Positions 1 to 4,425 of a stretch of DNA of 5,498 nucleotides are shown piece after piece; position 1 is the first letter of the stretch, and each line of letters opens with the position of its first letter. The notes below the pieces were generated by a model. It was not told the origin of the DNA. It saw nothing but the letters and a program-made list of their open reading frames with translations, and ran no database searches. Both the position numbers and the translations under genes were made by a program. The stretch comes from Clostridiales bacterium (GTDB lineage Bacteria > Bacillota > Clostridia > Christensenellales > Christensenellaceae). The stretch lies in assembly GCA_019420265.1 (NCBI GenBank), contig JAHZHM010000331.1, forward strand, positions 1 to 5,498, read 5' to 3'.

Positions 1-2113
1 AATCCGAGGCAAGATGAGCAAAGCACTCGGCACTGGCTCCGCGGAATCCATAGATGGATTGATTGGCGTCGCCGATGCAGAACAAACTTCCATTGTTGCG
101 CTTCCAAAGCCGAATGAGGCGGTATTGCAGGGGATTAATATCCTGAAATTCATCCACCAAAAGATGGGTAAAACTGCCCAAAGAGCGTTCTCCTTTGCCG
201 TTTTCCAGCGCGGCAATGGTTTTGAGCAAAATATAGTCGTAATCCATCACGCCATAGGATTCCAGCATCTGCTCATATGCTGCCAGCACGCCATCCGGCA
301 ATTCGGAAGACGAGAGCGTCCCATTTTTGATGCCGGAGATTCGGCGCAGTAGACCGCTCGCCGAAAAACGAAGCGAGAAGGAAGAGACTATCTCCTGCGC
401 CAGGAGCAATGCTTCGTTTTCTTCTAAAATGGGGCGGCTTAGTTTCCATTTTTTGAGCAGGGAAAGGCAGAGCGAATGGAATGTGCCGATATTGAGCGCT
501 CGGGTTTTTCCGCGCCCCAGTTCGCGTGCCAGGCGTTCGCGCATTTCCAAGGCCGCTTGATTGGTGAAAGTAACAGCGGTAATTTGCGATGCCGGTGCAC
601 CGGAGTGTTCCAAAAGAGAGACGATGCGGTAAACCAGCGTTCGCGTTTTGCCTGTGCCCGGCCCGGCCTGCACGGCTATAACCGGCGCTGTGCTGGAAGC
701 TGCCTCCCATTGCAGCTGATTGAGGCCATAGTGATCGGGCGAAGCGGCAGAATCTGCCTGCTCCTCTTTGGCCGCCTGTGCCAAAACGACGGGGGAGAGC
801 GAAACTGCTTGTTTTTGAGCGGGTTTGGAAGGCGCGTTTGTGAAAAAAGAAAGCTGTCCTTGCAGGGAAGCACGCTCTTCCTCGCCAATCAGTTGGATTT
901 TCCCATAAGCGCCATCAAAGCCTGGCTGGGCGACTATCTCTCCTGCGCGCAGCCGACGAATTCCTTCGGCCACGAGCGGGCCAGCTTTTTCTTTTATTTG
1001 CTCCAAAGGTGCCTCACGCAGGATATATAGTTCTGGGCCGATTTCCTTGGCCAAAGATTCCTGTAAATTTCGTATTTTCAGGCTGCTGGCCGAATAGCCA
1101 AGGCAAGAGGAGAGCGCCTCTGGAAGCGGGGTAATGCTCTCAAAATGCTTTGCATAGGGTGCGCGCCGGCCAAGCGGCTGAGTTGCCAGCTCCTCCACCC
1201 GGTGAGAAACACCGGCGGTCAGGCGCTTGCCGCATACAGGGCAAATCCCGCCCAGAGCGATGGCTTGCTCTGGGGAGAGGCATACGCCGCAGTTGCGGTG
1301 CCCATCGTAGTGGTATTTTCCCTCTTCTGGGAAAAATTCCAGCGTTCCGTAGAACTCCTGCGTTTCCGGGTGCGCCAAAGCGTGGCTGATGGCAGGATAG
1401 GAAAATTCCGTATCGAATAGATTTGCCTCCCGAGCAAGGTTTGCCGGGGAGTGTGCATCTGAATTGGAAACGAGGGTGTAGCGATCCAGCGCCTCCAGAC
1501 GCCAGTTCATGGGCGGATCTGAAGAGAGGCCGGTCTCGAGGGCGTGAATCTGCGCGGTCAGATCTTCAAAGCATTCTTCGATGGTATCAAAGCCGGAGTA
1601 TGCGCCAAATAGGGAGAAGTGCGGCGTCCAGATATGCGCGGGGATAAAGATAGCATCCGGGCAGGTTTCCAGCGTCAGCTCCAGAAGATCCTTGCTGTCC
1701 AGCCCCAGAATCGGCCGGCCATCTGAATGCAGATTTCCGATGGCCTCAAGTTTTTTTGAGAGTGCATCGGCCTTTTCCAAAGAGGGCACGAGAATGAGCA
1801 AATGCACTTTGCGCGTGCGCCCGTTTTTCTTATAGATGCAGCTGATCTCGCTGGAGAGGACGAACCTGGGCGCAGGGCCTTGCAGAGCGACTTCGCAGGG
1901 CAAGATGAATTCGTCTTTTAGGCGATAGAATCCCTCTTCGGCGGGGATGAGCTTTTCTGAAAGCTCCTGACGCCAGGCGGGATGTGTAAAGTCGCCAGTC
2001 CCGATGAGGTGCAGCCCTTTTTTGCGCGCAGCATGATCCAGCGTTTCGGGTGCGCAGTTTTTGCTGGTGGCCCGGGAATAGCGAGAATGAATATGCAGAT
2101 CGGCGAGAAACAT
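1..2113 (-). CDS. Endonuclease Q-like PHP nuclease fused to UvrD/Rep-type SF1 helicase (partial, C-terminus off the left edge)
   Basis: The reading frame is open from the ATG at 2113 to the window edge, giving 704 codons without the C-terminus. Residues 1 to about 300 form a PHP metal-dependent nuclease domain: DLHIHSRYS (5-13), GTGDFTHP (38-45), E89, H104, PAHIWTP (158-164) and SNSDAHSP (216-223). A zinc knuckle follows (C275, C278, C291, C294). PGFDGAYGKI (397-406) closes the EndoQ-like part, which matches the usual length of about 390-430 residues. A linker (about 411-460) leads to an SF1A helicase: Q-motif LNQLQ (464-468), Walker A AGPGTGKT (483-490), motif Ia TFTNQAA, Ib GTFHSLC, Walker B LLVDEFQD (651-658) and motif III GDANQSIYGFRGA (681-693). 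Known EndoQ enzymes nick DNA 5' of deaminated bases or abasic sites; UvrD-type helicases unwind 3'-5'. A role for the fusion in cytosolic base-damage repair is inferred. The start is supported by CTAGGAG at 2121-2127, 7 nt from the ATG. Helicase motifs IV-VI would lie beyond the window. Confidence 0.93.
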   Translation of the reverse strand, partial: MFLADLHIHSRYSRATSKNCAPETLDHAARKKGLHLIGTGDFTHPAWRQELSEKLIPAEEGFYRLKDEFILPCEVALQGPAPRFVLSSEISCIYKKNGRTRKVHLLILVPSLEKADALSKKLEAIGNLHSDGRPILGLDSKDLLELTLETCPDAIFIPAHIWTPHFSLFGAYSGFDTIEECFEDLTAQIHALETGLSSDPPMNWRLEALDRYTLVSNSDAHSPANLAREANLFDTEFSYPAISHALAHPETQEFYGTLEFFPEEGKYHYDGHRNCGVCLSPEQAIALGGICPVCGKRLTAGVSHRVEELATQPLGRRAPYAKHFESITPLPEALSSCLGYSASSLKIRNLQESLAKEIGPELYILREAPLEQIKEKAGPLVAEGIRRLRAGEIVAQPGFDGAYGKIQLIGEEERASLQGQLSFFTNAPSKPAQKQAVSLSPVVLAQAAKEEQADSAASPDHYGLNQLQWEAASSTAPVIAVQAGPGTGKTRTLVYRIVSLLEHSGAPASQITAVTFTNQAALEMRERLARELGRGKTRALNIGTFHSLCLSLLKKWKLSRPILEENEALLLAQEIVSSFSLRFSASGLLRRISGIKNGTLSSSELPDGVLAAYEQMLESYGVMDYDYILLKTIAALENGKGERSLGSFTHLLVDEFQDINPLQYRLIRLWKRNNGSLFCIGDANQSIYGFRGASAECFAHLASD
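842..856 (-). other. Candidate beta-clamp-binding motif (QLSFF) in the EndoQ-helicase linker
   Basis: Codons 420-424 of the EndoQ-helicase read Q-L-S-F-F, directly after the EndoQ-like core and at the start of a linker rich in Ala, Gln, Lys and Ser. This is close to the bacterial sliding-clamp-binding pentapeptide QL(S/D)LF; the only departure is Phe for Leu at position 4. Archaeal EndoQ is reported to work with PCNA through a C-terminal PIP motif, so the position is the expected one. The match is visible in the sequence; clamp binding is inferred. Confidence 0.45.
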
Positions 2114-2143
2114 ATTTTTGCTCCTAGTATTTTCGATGCTTTT

Positions 2144-2172
2144 ATTATAGTAAAATTGTAAGAAAAAGGAAA
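2144..2172 (-). promoter_or_regulatory. Probable promoter of the EndoQ-helicase gene
   Basis: On the minus strand there is a perfect -10 hexamer TATAAT (2144-2149), 30 nt before the start codon and upstream of the ribosome-binding site. The -35 region at 17-bp spacing is TTTCCT (2167-2172), a poor match to TTGACA, and there is no TG extension. The promoter therefore looks weak or activator-dependent. It rests mainly on the -10 and its position. Confidence 0.5.
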
Positions 2173-2243
2173 TATTCTGGGTTAAAATGGCGGAAAAAGG
2201 CGAATATGGGCGAGAATACAGAGTGAGTATTGAGACGAAATTT

Positions 2244-2260
2244 TTTAAGAATTTTTTAAG
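2244..2260 (+). promoter_or_regulatory. Direct-repeat operator TTTAAG-N5-TTTAAG, OmpR-family type
   Basis: The 11-bp unit ATTTTTTAAGA occurs twice in perfect tandem at 2240-2250 and 2251-2261. This places TTTAAG at 2244-2249 and again at 2255-2260, with exactly 5 bp between. Direct hexamers one helical turn apart are the usual target of dimeric OmpR/PhoB-family response regulators, and this arrangement equals the CiaR box known from streptococci (TTAAG-N5-TTAAG core). It lies in the divergent gap, centred roughly 50 bp before the likely transcription start of the lipoprotein gene. The regulator is not in the window. An alternative is a simple A/T-rich curved or UP-like element. Confidence 0.5.
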
Positions 2261-2267
2261 ATGAGAG

Positions 2268-2297
2268 TTCTACTACCCATTTTAAAAAAGATATGAT
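2268..2297 (+). promoter_or_regulatory. Weak candidate promoter of the lipoprotein gene
   Basis: The best -10 upstream of the lipoprotein ribosome-binding site is TATGAT (2292-2297). At 18-bp spacing the -35 position holds TTCTAC (2268-2273), which is far from consensus. A weak -35 with the TTTAAG direct repeat just upstream would suit an activator-dependent promoter, but this is inference. Other -10 assignments in this A/T-rich stretch are possible. Confidence 0.35.
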
Positions 2298-2337
2298 ACC
2301 ATAGATGAGGAAAATCTTTCAGGAGGAAATGAAGGAA

Positions 2338-2718
2338 ATGAACAAAGCAATGAAGAGAACGATTTGTGTAGCTTTCGTGCTCATCTTGGCCTTGGCTCTG
2401 GTGGCATGCGGCGCTCCTGCTGATGCGCTCACGGGTACCACTTGGAAGCTGACCGGCGGCGAAGCAATGGACATGGAAATGGGTGAGGACGATGTGGAGG
2501 CTCTGGTTGGCACCATGACGCTGTCTTTCCAGAAGGGCGGCAAAGTGACTGTCGAGCTGAATGAACAGAAAGCTTCTTCCAAGTATACTGTCGACGGCGA
2601 TACGGTTACGCTTTCGGATCCTTCCGGCACGATGACCGCGAAATTCACTGACACAGAGATGCGCCTGGATCAGGAGCAGGAAGGCGTTACTGTAACGCTG
2701 ATCTTCACAAAGCAGTAA
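2338..2718 (+). CDS. Small lipoprotein with lipocalin-like beta-rich domain, function unknown
   Basis: The product is a 126-residue secreted lipoprotein. Its N-terminus has Lys/Arg (MNKAMKR), a hydrophobic helix (residues 9-23) and a lipobox LVAC with the lipidation Cys at 24, so the mature protein should be anchored to the outer face of the cytoplasmic membrane. The mature part begins with GTTWKL (33-38), followed by alternating polar/hydrophobic strands (for example MTLSFQKGGKVTVEL, YTVDGDTVTL, MTAKFTDTEMRL and VTVTLIF at the end). This resembles small lipocalin-like bacterial lipoproteins, but I recognise no catalytic residues or precise family. I chose ATG 2338 because AGGAGG (2321-2326) lies 11 nt upstream. 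ATG 2329 is too close (2 nt) and ATG 2305 lies before that site; ATG 2350 is a possible alternative. The gene stands alone, ending in a terminator at 2742. Confidence 0.82.
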   Translation: MNKAMKRTICVAFVLILALALVACGAPADALTGTTWKLTGGEAMDMEMGEDDVEALVGTMTLSFQKGGKVTVELNEQKASSKYTVDGDTVTLSDPSGTMTAKFTDTEMRLDQEQEGVTVTLIFTKQ

Positions 2719-2741
2719 GAGAAGCTGCAAAATTGCAAAAT

Positions 2742-2769
2742 AAAAGAGAAGCCGCTTGGCTTCTTTTTT
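2742..2769. terminator. Bidirectional rho-independent terminator between lipoprotein and DUF3842 genes
   Basis: The stem AGAAGCC (2747-2753) pairs with GGCTTCT (2758-2764) around loop GCTT. It can extend through one G-U and several A-T pairs into A-rich and T-rich flanks. On the plus strand a run of six T (2764-2769) follows; on the minus strand the stem is followed by TCTTTTATTTT. It lies between the two converging stop codons (2718 and 2783) and can end both transcripts. Confidence 0.85.
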
Positions 2770-2782
2770 ATTTCCCGAAATC

Positions 2783-3199
2783 TCAAATTTTGTCCGCCAG
2801 AAATTTTTGCAGCAAATTGGCTGCAAGCTCGATATATTCCGCCAAAGAAGCTTCCGCAACTCCTGCGACGGTGGATTTACAGCGATTCATGGGAATGAGG
2901 ATTTTTTGAGCGTCGCTTTGGGCGACGGCAGCGGCCATGGCAGGCGTAATTTCGCCCAGCAGAGAATTGGCCAGCACAATTCCGATGGGGCCAATGATGA
3001 CATCCGCGCTCTTGGCGTTGTAGATCACGGGATTTTCGCCGGTTGCGCCCTCGTCGGCGCCTGCGCGCAGCATGGTGGAAGTGGCGATGCTGTTGGTACC
3101 AAGCGCGATGAGCGGCAGTTCCGGCCATTTTTGCCGAATCTTTTCCACGAGCATTTTGCCGATTCTTCCGCCCTGGCCATCTATGATTAAAATTTTCAC
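2783..3199 (-). CDS. DUF3842 family protein
   Basis: This 138-residue cytosolic protein matches the DUF3842 family, which I know mainly from Clostridia and whose function is unknown. Recognisable blocks are IDGQGGRIG (6-14, a Rossmann-like glycine turn after a beta strand), ALGTNSIATSTMLRAGA (32-48), EGATGEN (50-56), IIGPIGIVLANS (68-79), GEITPAMA (82-89) and ILIPMNRC (100-107). The N-terminal glycine loop suggests nucleotide or cofactor binding, but no activity can be assigned. The start codon is GTG, supported by GGAGGTG at 3207-3213 with a 7-nt spacer. The gene has its own good promoter (3231-3260) and shares a terminator with the converging lipoprotein gene, so it appears monocistronic. 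The length and blocks look complete. Confidence 0.88.
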   Translation of the reverse strand: MKILIIDGQGGRIGKMLVEKIRQKWPELPLIALGTNSIATSTMLRAGADEGATGENPVIYNAKSADVIIGPIGIVLANSLLGEITPAMAAAVAQSDAQKILIPMNRCKSTVAGVAEASLAEYIELAANLLQKFLADKI

Positions 3200-3230
3200 G
3201 ATTGTTCACCTCCAAAGACAGATCATTTTT

Positions 3231-3260
3231 ATCTTAACATGCCGGCAAAAAAGCTGTCAA
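3231..3260 (-). promoter_or_regulatory. Housekeeping (sigma-A type) promoter of the DUF3842 gene
   Basis: On the minus strand there is a perfect -35 TTGACA (3255-3260), an 18-bp spacer, and -10 TAAGAT (3231-3236) preceded by an extended TGT (TG one base before the hexamer). The start would fall about 25 nt before the GTG start codon, leaving a short leader with the GGAGGTG site. This is one of the clearer promoters in the window. Confidence 0.72.
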
Positions 3261-3261
3261 A

Positions 3262-3307
3262 TGCAAGGGAGGCAGTCCTTGTAGGCATGAAGGGAGGCAC
3301 AAAGTGC
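3262..3307 (+). repeat. Leader region with two AAGGGAGGCA copies and small hairpins
   Basis: AAGGGAGGCA occurs at 3265-3274 and again at 3290-3299, a 25-bp period. The first copy can fold into a 7-bp stem (3262-3268 with 3277-3283, one G-U pair). The second overlaps a small GCAC-AAA-GTGC hairpin (3297-3307). Both copies contain a ribosome-binding-like GGGAGG, but only trivial frames follow, such as GTG at 3304 with four codons. The region is upstream of the small membrane protein gene. It may be part of its leader; no known RNA family is recognised. Confidence 0.35.
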
Positions 3308-3359
3308 ATATAGATTGAGTATTATGAAGTATCTAAGCGAAAGATTGGGGAGAGAGAAG

Positions 3360-3512
3360 ATGGGCAAATGCAATGCGAAACGGCTGCTTGGCTATATCTT
3401 GCTGGCACTGGGAGCGCTTTTGGTATTGTTTATCCTGCCTGCCTGGATCTGGTGCCTCATTTTTGGAGTCGCGCTTATCGTGGTAGGGGTACTGATGTTT
3501 AAAGAATGCTGA
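3360..3512 (+). CDS. Small two-helix membrane protein, probably co-transcribed with spoVM
   Basis: The product is 50 residues: a basic N-terminus (MGKCNAKR) followed by about 38 almost uninterrupted hydrophobic residues. LLGYILLALGALLVLFIL forms the first helix, PAW the turn, and IWCLIFGVALIVVGVLMF the second, ending in KEC. This predicts a helical hairpin in the cytoplasmic membrane with both ends on the same side. I do not recognise a named family, although similar short hairpin proteins with a Pro-Trp turn occur in Clostridia. I chose ATG 3360 because GGGGAG (3347-3352) sits 7 nt upstream; TTG 3315 and ATG 3324 are in frame but lack a convincing site and would add a hydrophilic extension. 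The stop is 19 nt before spoVM with no terminator between, so one transcript and a role in sporulation are plausible but inferred. I found no convincing promoter. Confidence 0.68.
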   Translation: MGKCNAKRLLGYILLALGALLVLFILPAWIWCLIFGVALIVVGVLMFKEC

Positions 3513-3531
3513 AATGTGAGAGGTGAGGAAC

Positions 3532-3597
3532 ATGAAAGTTTATTGTGTACGGCCGCCGAAATTTATCCGGGGAATTTTGAAACTGTTTTTCAAATGA
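3532..3597 (+). CDS. spoVM: Stage V sporulation protein M (SpoVM), 21 residues
   Basis: This 21-codon gene has a good ribosome-binding site, AGAGGTG at 3519-3525, 6 nt before ATG. The peptide starts MKVYCVRPPKF and ends in an amphipathic segment GILKLFFK. It aligns without gaps to the start of B. subtilis SpoVM (MKFYTIKLPKFLGGIV...), sharing M1, K2, Y4, P9, K10, F11, G14 and I15. SpoVM inserts as an amphipathic helix into the convex outer forespore membrane, anchors the coat ATPase SpoIVA and affects FtsH. Context agrees: in B. subtilis spoVM also converges on rpmB, with yloU and yloV following. The peptide is shorter than the 26 residues of B. subtilis and has Arg in place of the first Gly of the GG pair. 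The gene is short enough to be missed by automated gene finders. Confidence 0.85.
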   Translation: MKVYCVRPPKFIRGILKLFFK

Positions 3598-3624
3598 GAG
3601 GAAATGGGCAAAAGGGCATATGAA

Positions 3625-3653
3625 AAAACCGGCTGCAATCAGCAACCGGTTTT
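3625..3653. terminator. Bidirectional terminator between spoVM and rpmB
   Basis: AAAACCGG (3625-3632) pairs with CCGGTTTT (3646-3653). A single C-A mismatch follows, then an inner TGC/GCA stem around loop AATCA. On the minus strand the hairpin ends in a run of six T, a strong terminator for rpmB, whose stop codon is only 14 nt away. On the plus strand TTTTATTATGTT follows, so it should also end the spoVM transcript. Confidence 0.88.
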
Positions 3654-3666
3654 ATTATGTTCCAAA

Positions 3667-3858
3667 TTAGACGGAGCGCTGCACATTACCCGAACGCAGG
3701 CAACGAGTGCAAACATACTTTCTCACGGGAGTTCCGTTTTCAACAACCCGGACTCTTTGCACATTGGGAGCCCATTTCCGTTTGGATTTTTTATTCGAGT
3801 GGGACACGTTGTTGCCGGAGACAACGCCCTTGTTGCAGATTTCGCAATATTTGGCCAT
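3667..3858 (-). CDS. rpmB: 50S ribosomal protein bL28 (zinc-binding type)
   Basis: This 63-residue protein is a full-length bL28, a structural protein of the large ribosomal subunit. It begins MAKYCEICNKG, contains the family signature SGNNVSHSNKKSKRKW (14-29) and PNVQRVR (31-37), and ends CTRCLRSGNVQR. Four cysteines (C5, C8, C50, C53) form the zinc ribbon of the C+ form, so this is the zinc-dependent version rather than a zinc-free paralogue. ATG 3858 has GGAGGTG at 3865-3871 with a 6-nt spacer. The frame stays open further upstream, but an upstream start would lie inside the promoter. The gene is monocistronic, has its own promoter, is divergent from the asp23-like gene and convergent with spoVM, the order seen in B. 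subtilis. Confidence 0.97.
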   Translation of the reverse strand: MAKYCEICNKGVVSGNNVSHSNKKSKRKWAPNVQRVRVVENGTPVRKYVCTRCLRSGNVQRSV

Positions 3859-3898
3859 TTTTGACACCTCCTCATGAGTGATCTTCACAACGTGATAC

Positions 3899-3927
3899 AT
3901 TTTAGCACTAATCGGGAAAACTTGCAA
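3899..3927 (-). promoter_or_regulatory. Promoter of rpmB
   Basis: On the minus strand there is -35 TTGCAA (3922-3927), a 17-bp spacer, and -10 TAAAAT (3899-3904) with an extended TGC before it. Transcription would start around 3892, giving a leader of about 35 nt that includes GGAGGTG. The strength fits a ribosomal protein gene. Confidence 0.7.
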
Positions 3928-3981
3928 TAGTTATTTTTCGGGTTTTTGCGAATATAGAAACTTTTGCGGGCATTGGGGTAC

Positions 3982-4009
3982 TTGAAAACAGAGAAAAATA
4001 ATATATAAT
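3982..4009 (+). promoter_or_regulatory. Promoter of the asp23-like/fakA operon
   Basis: TTGAAA (3982-3987) is followed by a 16-bp spacer and a perfect TATAAT (4004-4009). The start would be near 4016, leaving a leader of about 30 nt with AAGGAGG. It is divergent from the rpmB promoter in a gap of under 200 bp. No additional operator is evident between the two. Confidence 0.78.
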
Positions 4010-4045
4010 AGTGTTAATACCATAAATAATAAGGAGGCTTGGAAC

Positions 4046-4405
4046 ATGAGTGCCGTTTTAGAAAATAATCTGGGAAGCATCACCTACTCGGATGATTATA
4101 TCGCTTCGATTGCCGGTATGGCGACGACGGAATGCTATGGGGTCGTGGGCATGGCGTCTACAAAAATGACTGATGGCATCGTCGAGCTGCTGGGCAGGGA
4201 GAACCTGAAGCGGGGCGTTAAGGTATTTACGGATCAAACCCACCAGCTTCGGATCGATCTGTATATCGTCGTGCAATATGGGCTTGCAATTTCCGCCTCA
4301 TCGAATAGCATTATTGAGACGATCCGCTATCAGGTAGAGCGGGCGACGGGTTTGACTGTGCGCGAAGTTAATGTTATAGTAAGCGGGATACGTGTAAACG
4401 CGTAA
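4046..4405 (+). CDS. Asp23/Gls24 family envelope stress protein (YloU-like)
   Basis: The 119-residue product is a complete Asp23/Gls24-family (DUF322) protein. Typical features are a start ITYSDDYIASIAGMATTECYGVVGM (residues 12-36), the middle strand RIDLYIVVQYG, the helix with IRYQVERATGL, and the ending VREVNVIVSGIRV. Asp23 proteins associate with the cytoplasmic membrane in Gram-positive bacteria, and their loss induces cell-wall stress genes in Staphylococcus; the biochemical function is unclear. There is no signal peptide or membrane helix here. AAGGAGG at 4031-4037 lies 8 nt before the ATG. The fakA-like gene follows after 20 nt, the yloU-yloV arrangement widespread in Firmicutes, so the two are almost certainly one operon from the promoter at 3982. 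Confidence 0.93.
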   Translation: MSAVLENNLGSITYSDDYIASIAGMATTECYGVVGMASTKMTDGIVELLGRENLKRGVKVFTDQTHQLRIDLYIVVQYGLAISASSNSIIETIRYQVERATGLTVREVNVIVSGIRVNA

Positions 4406-4425
4406 CGCTTTGAGGAGGAATGGAA

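Noticed and set aside
476..1030. Plus-strand open frames of 70-184 codons across 14-1835
   Set aside because: They lie antisense to the continuous EndoQ-helicase frame, have no family resemblance, and lack proper ribosome-binding sites.
2252..2289. Inverted repeat TTTTTTAA...TTAAAAAA in the lipoprotein promoter region
   Set aside because: Pure A/T arms separated by 22 bp in A/T-rich DNA; likely chance and too weak to be a terminator.
2305..2337. Upstream ATG (2305) or ATG 2329 as lipoprotein start
   Set aside because: AGGAGG lies after the first and only 2 nt before the second, so neither can be the main start; the signal peptide also reads better from 2338.
2245..2859. Minus-strand open frame of 204 codons over the lipoprotein gene
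   Set aside because: It covers the lipoprotein in antisense, crosses the terminator and the end of the DUF3842 gene, and its translation shows no recognisable domain; the plus-strand lipobox protein is far better supported.
2756..3190. Plus-strand open frame opposite the DUF3842 gene
   Set aside because: Antisense shadow; the minus-strand frame has the conserved family blocks, a promoter and a GGAGGTG site.
3306..3336. Sigma-E-type promoter for the small membrane gene and spoVM
   Set aside because: GCATATA (3306-3312) resembles a sigma-E -35, but no CATACAAT-like -10 appears at 13-15 bp, and CATATAGAT does not fit the sigma-K -10 either.
3859..3927. N-terminal extension of L28 beginning at 3927
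   Set aside because: The family starts at MAKYC, the GGAGGTG site is inside the extension, and the extension overlaps the -10 and -35 of the gene's own promoter.
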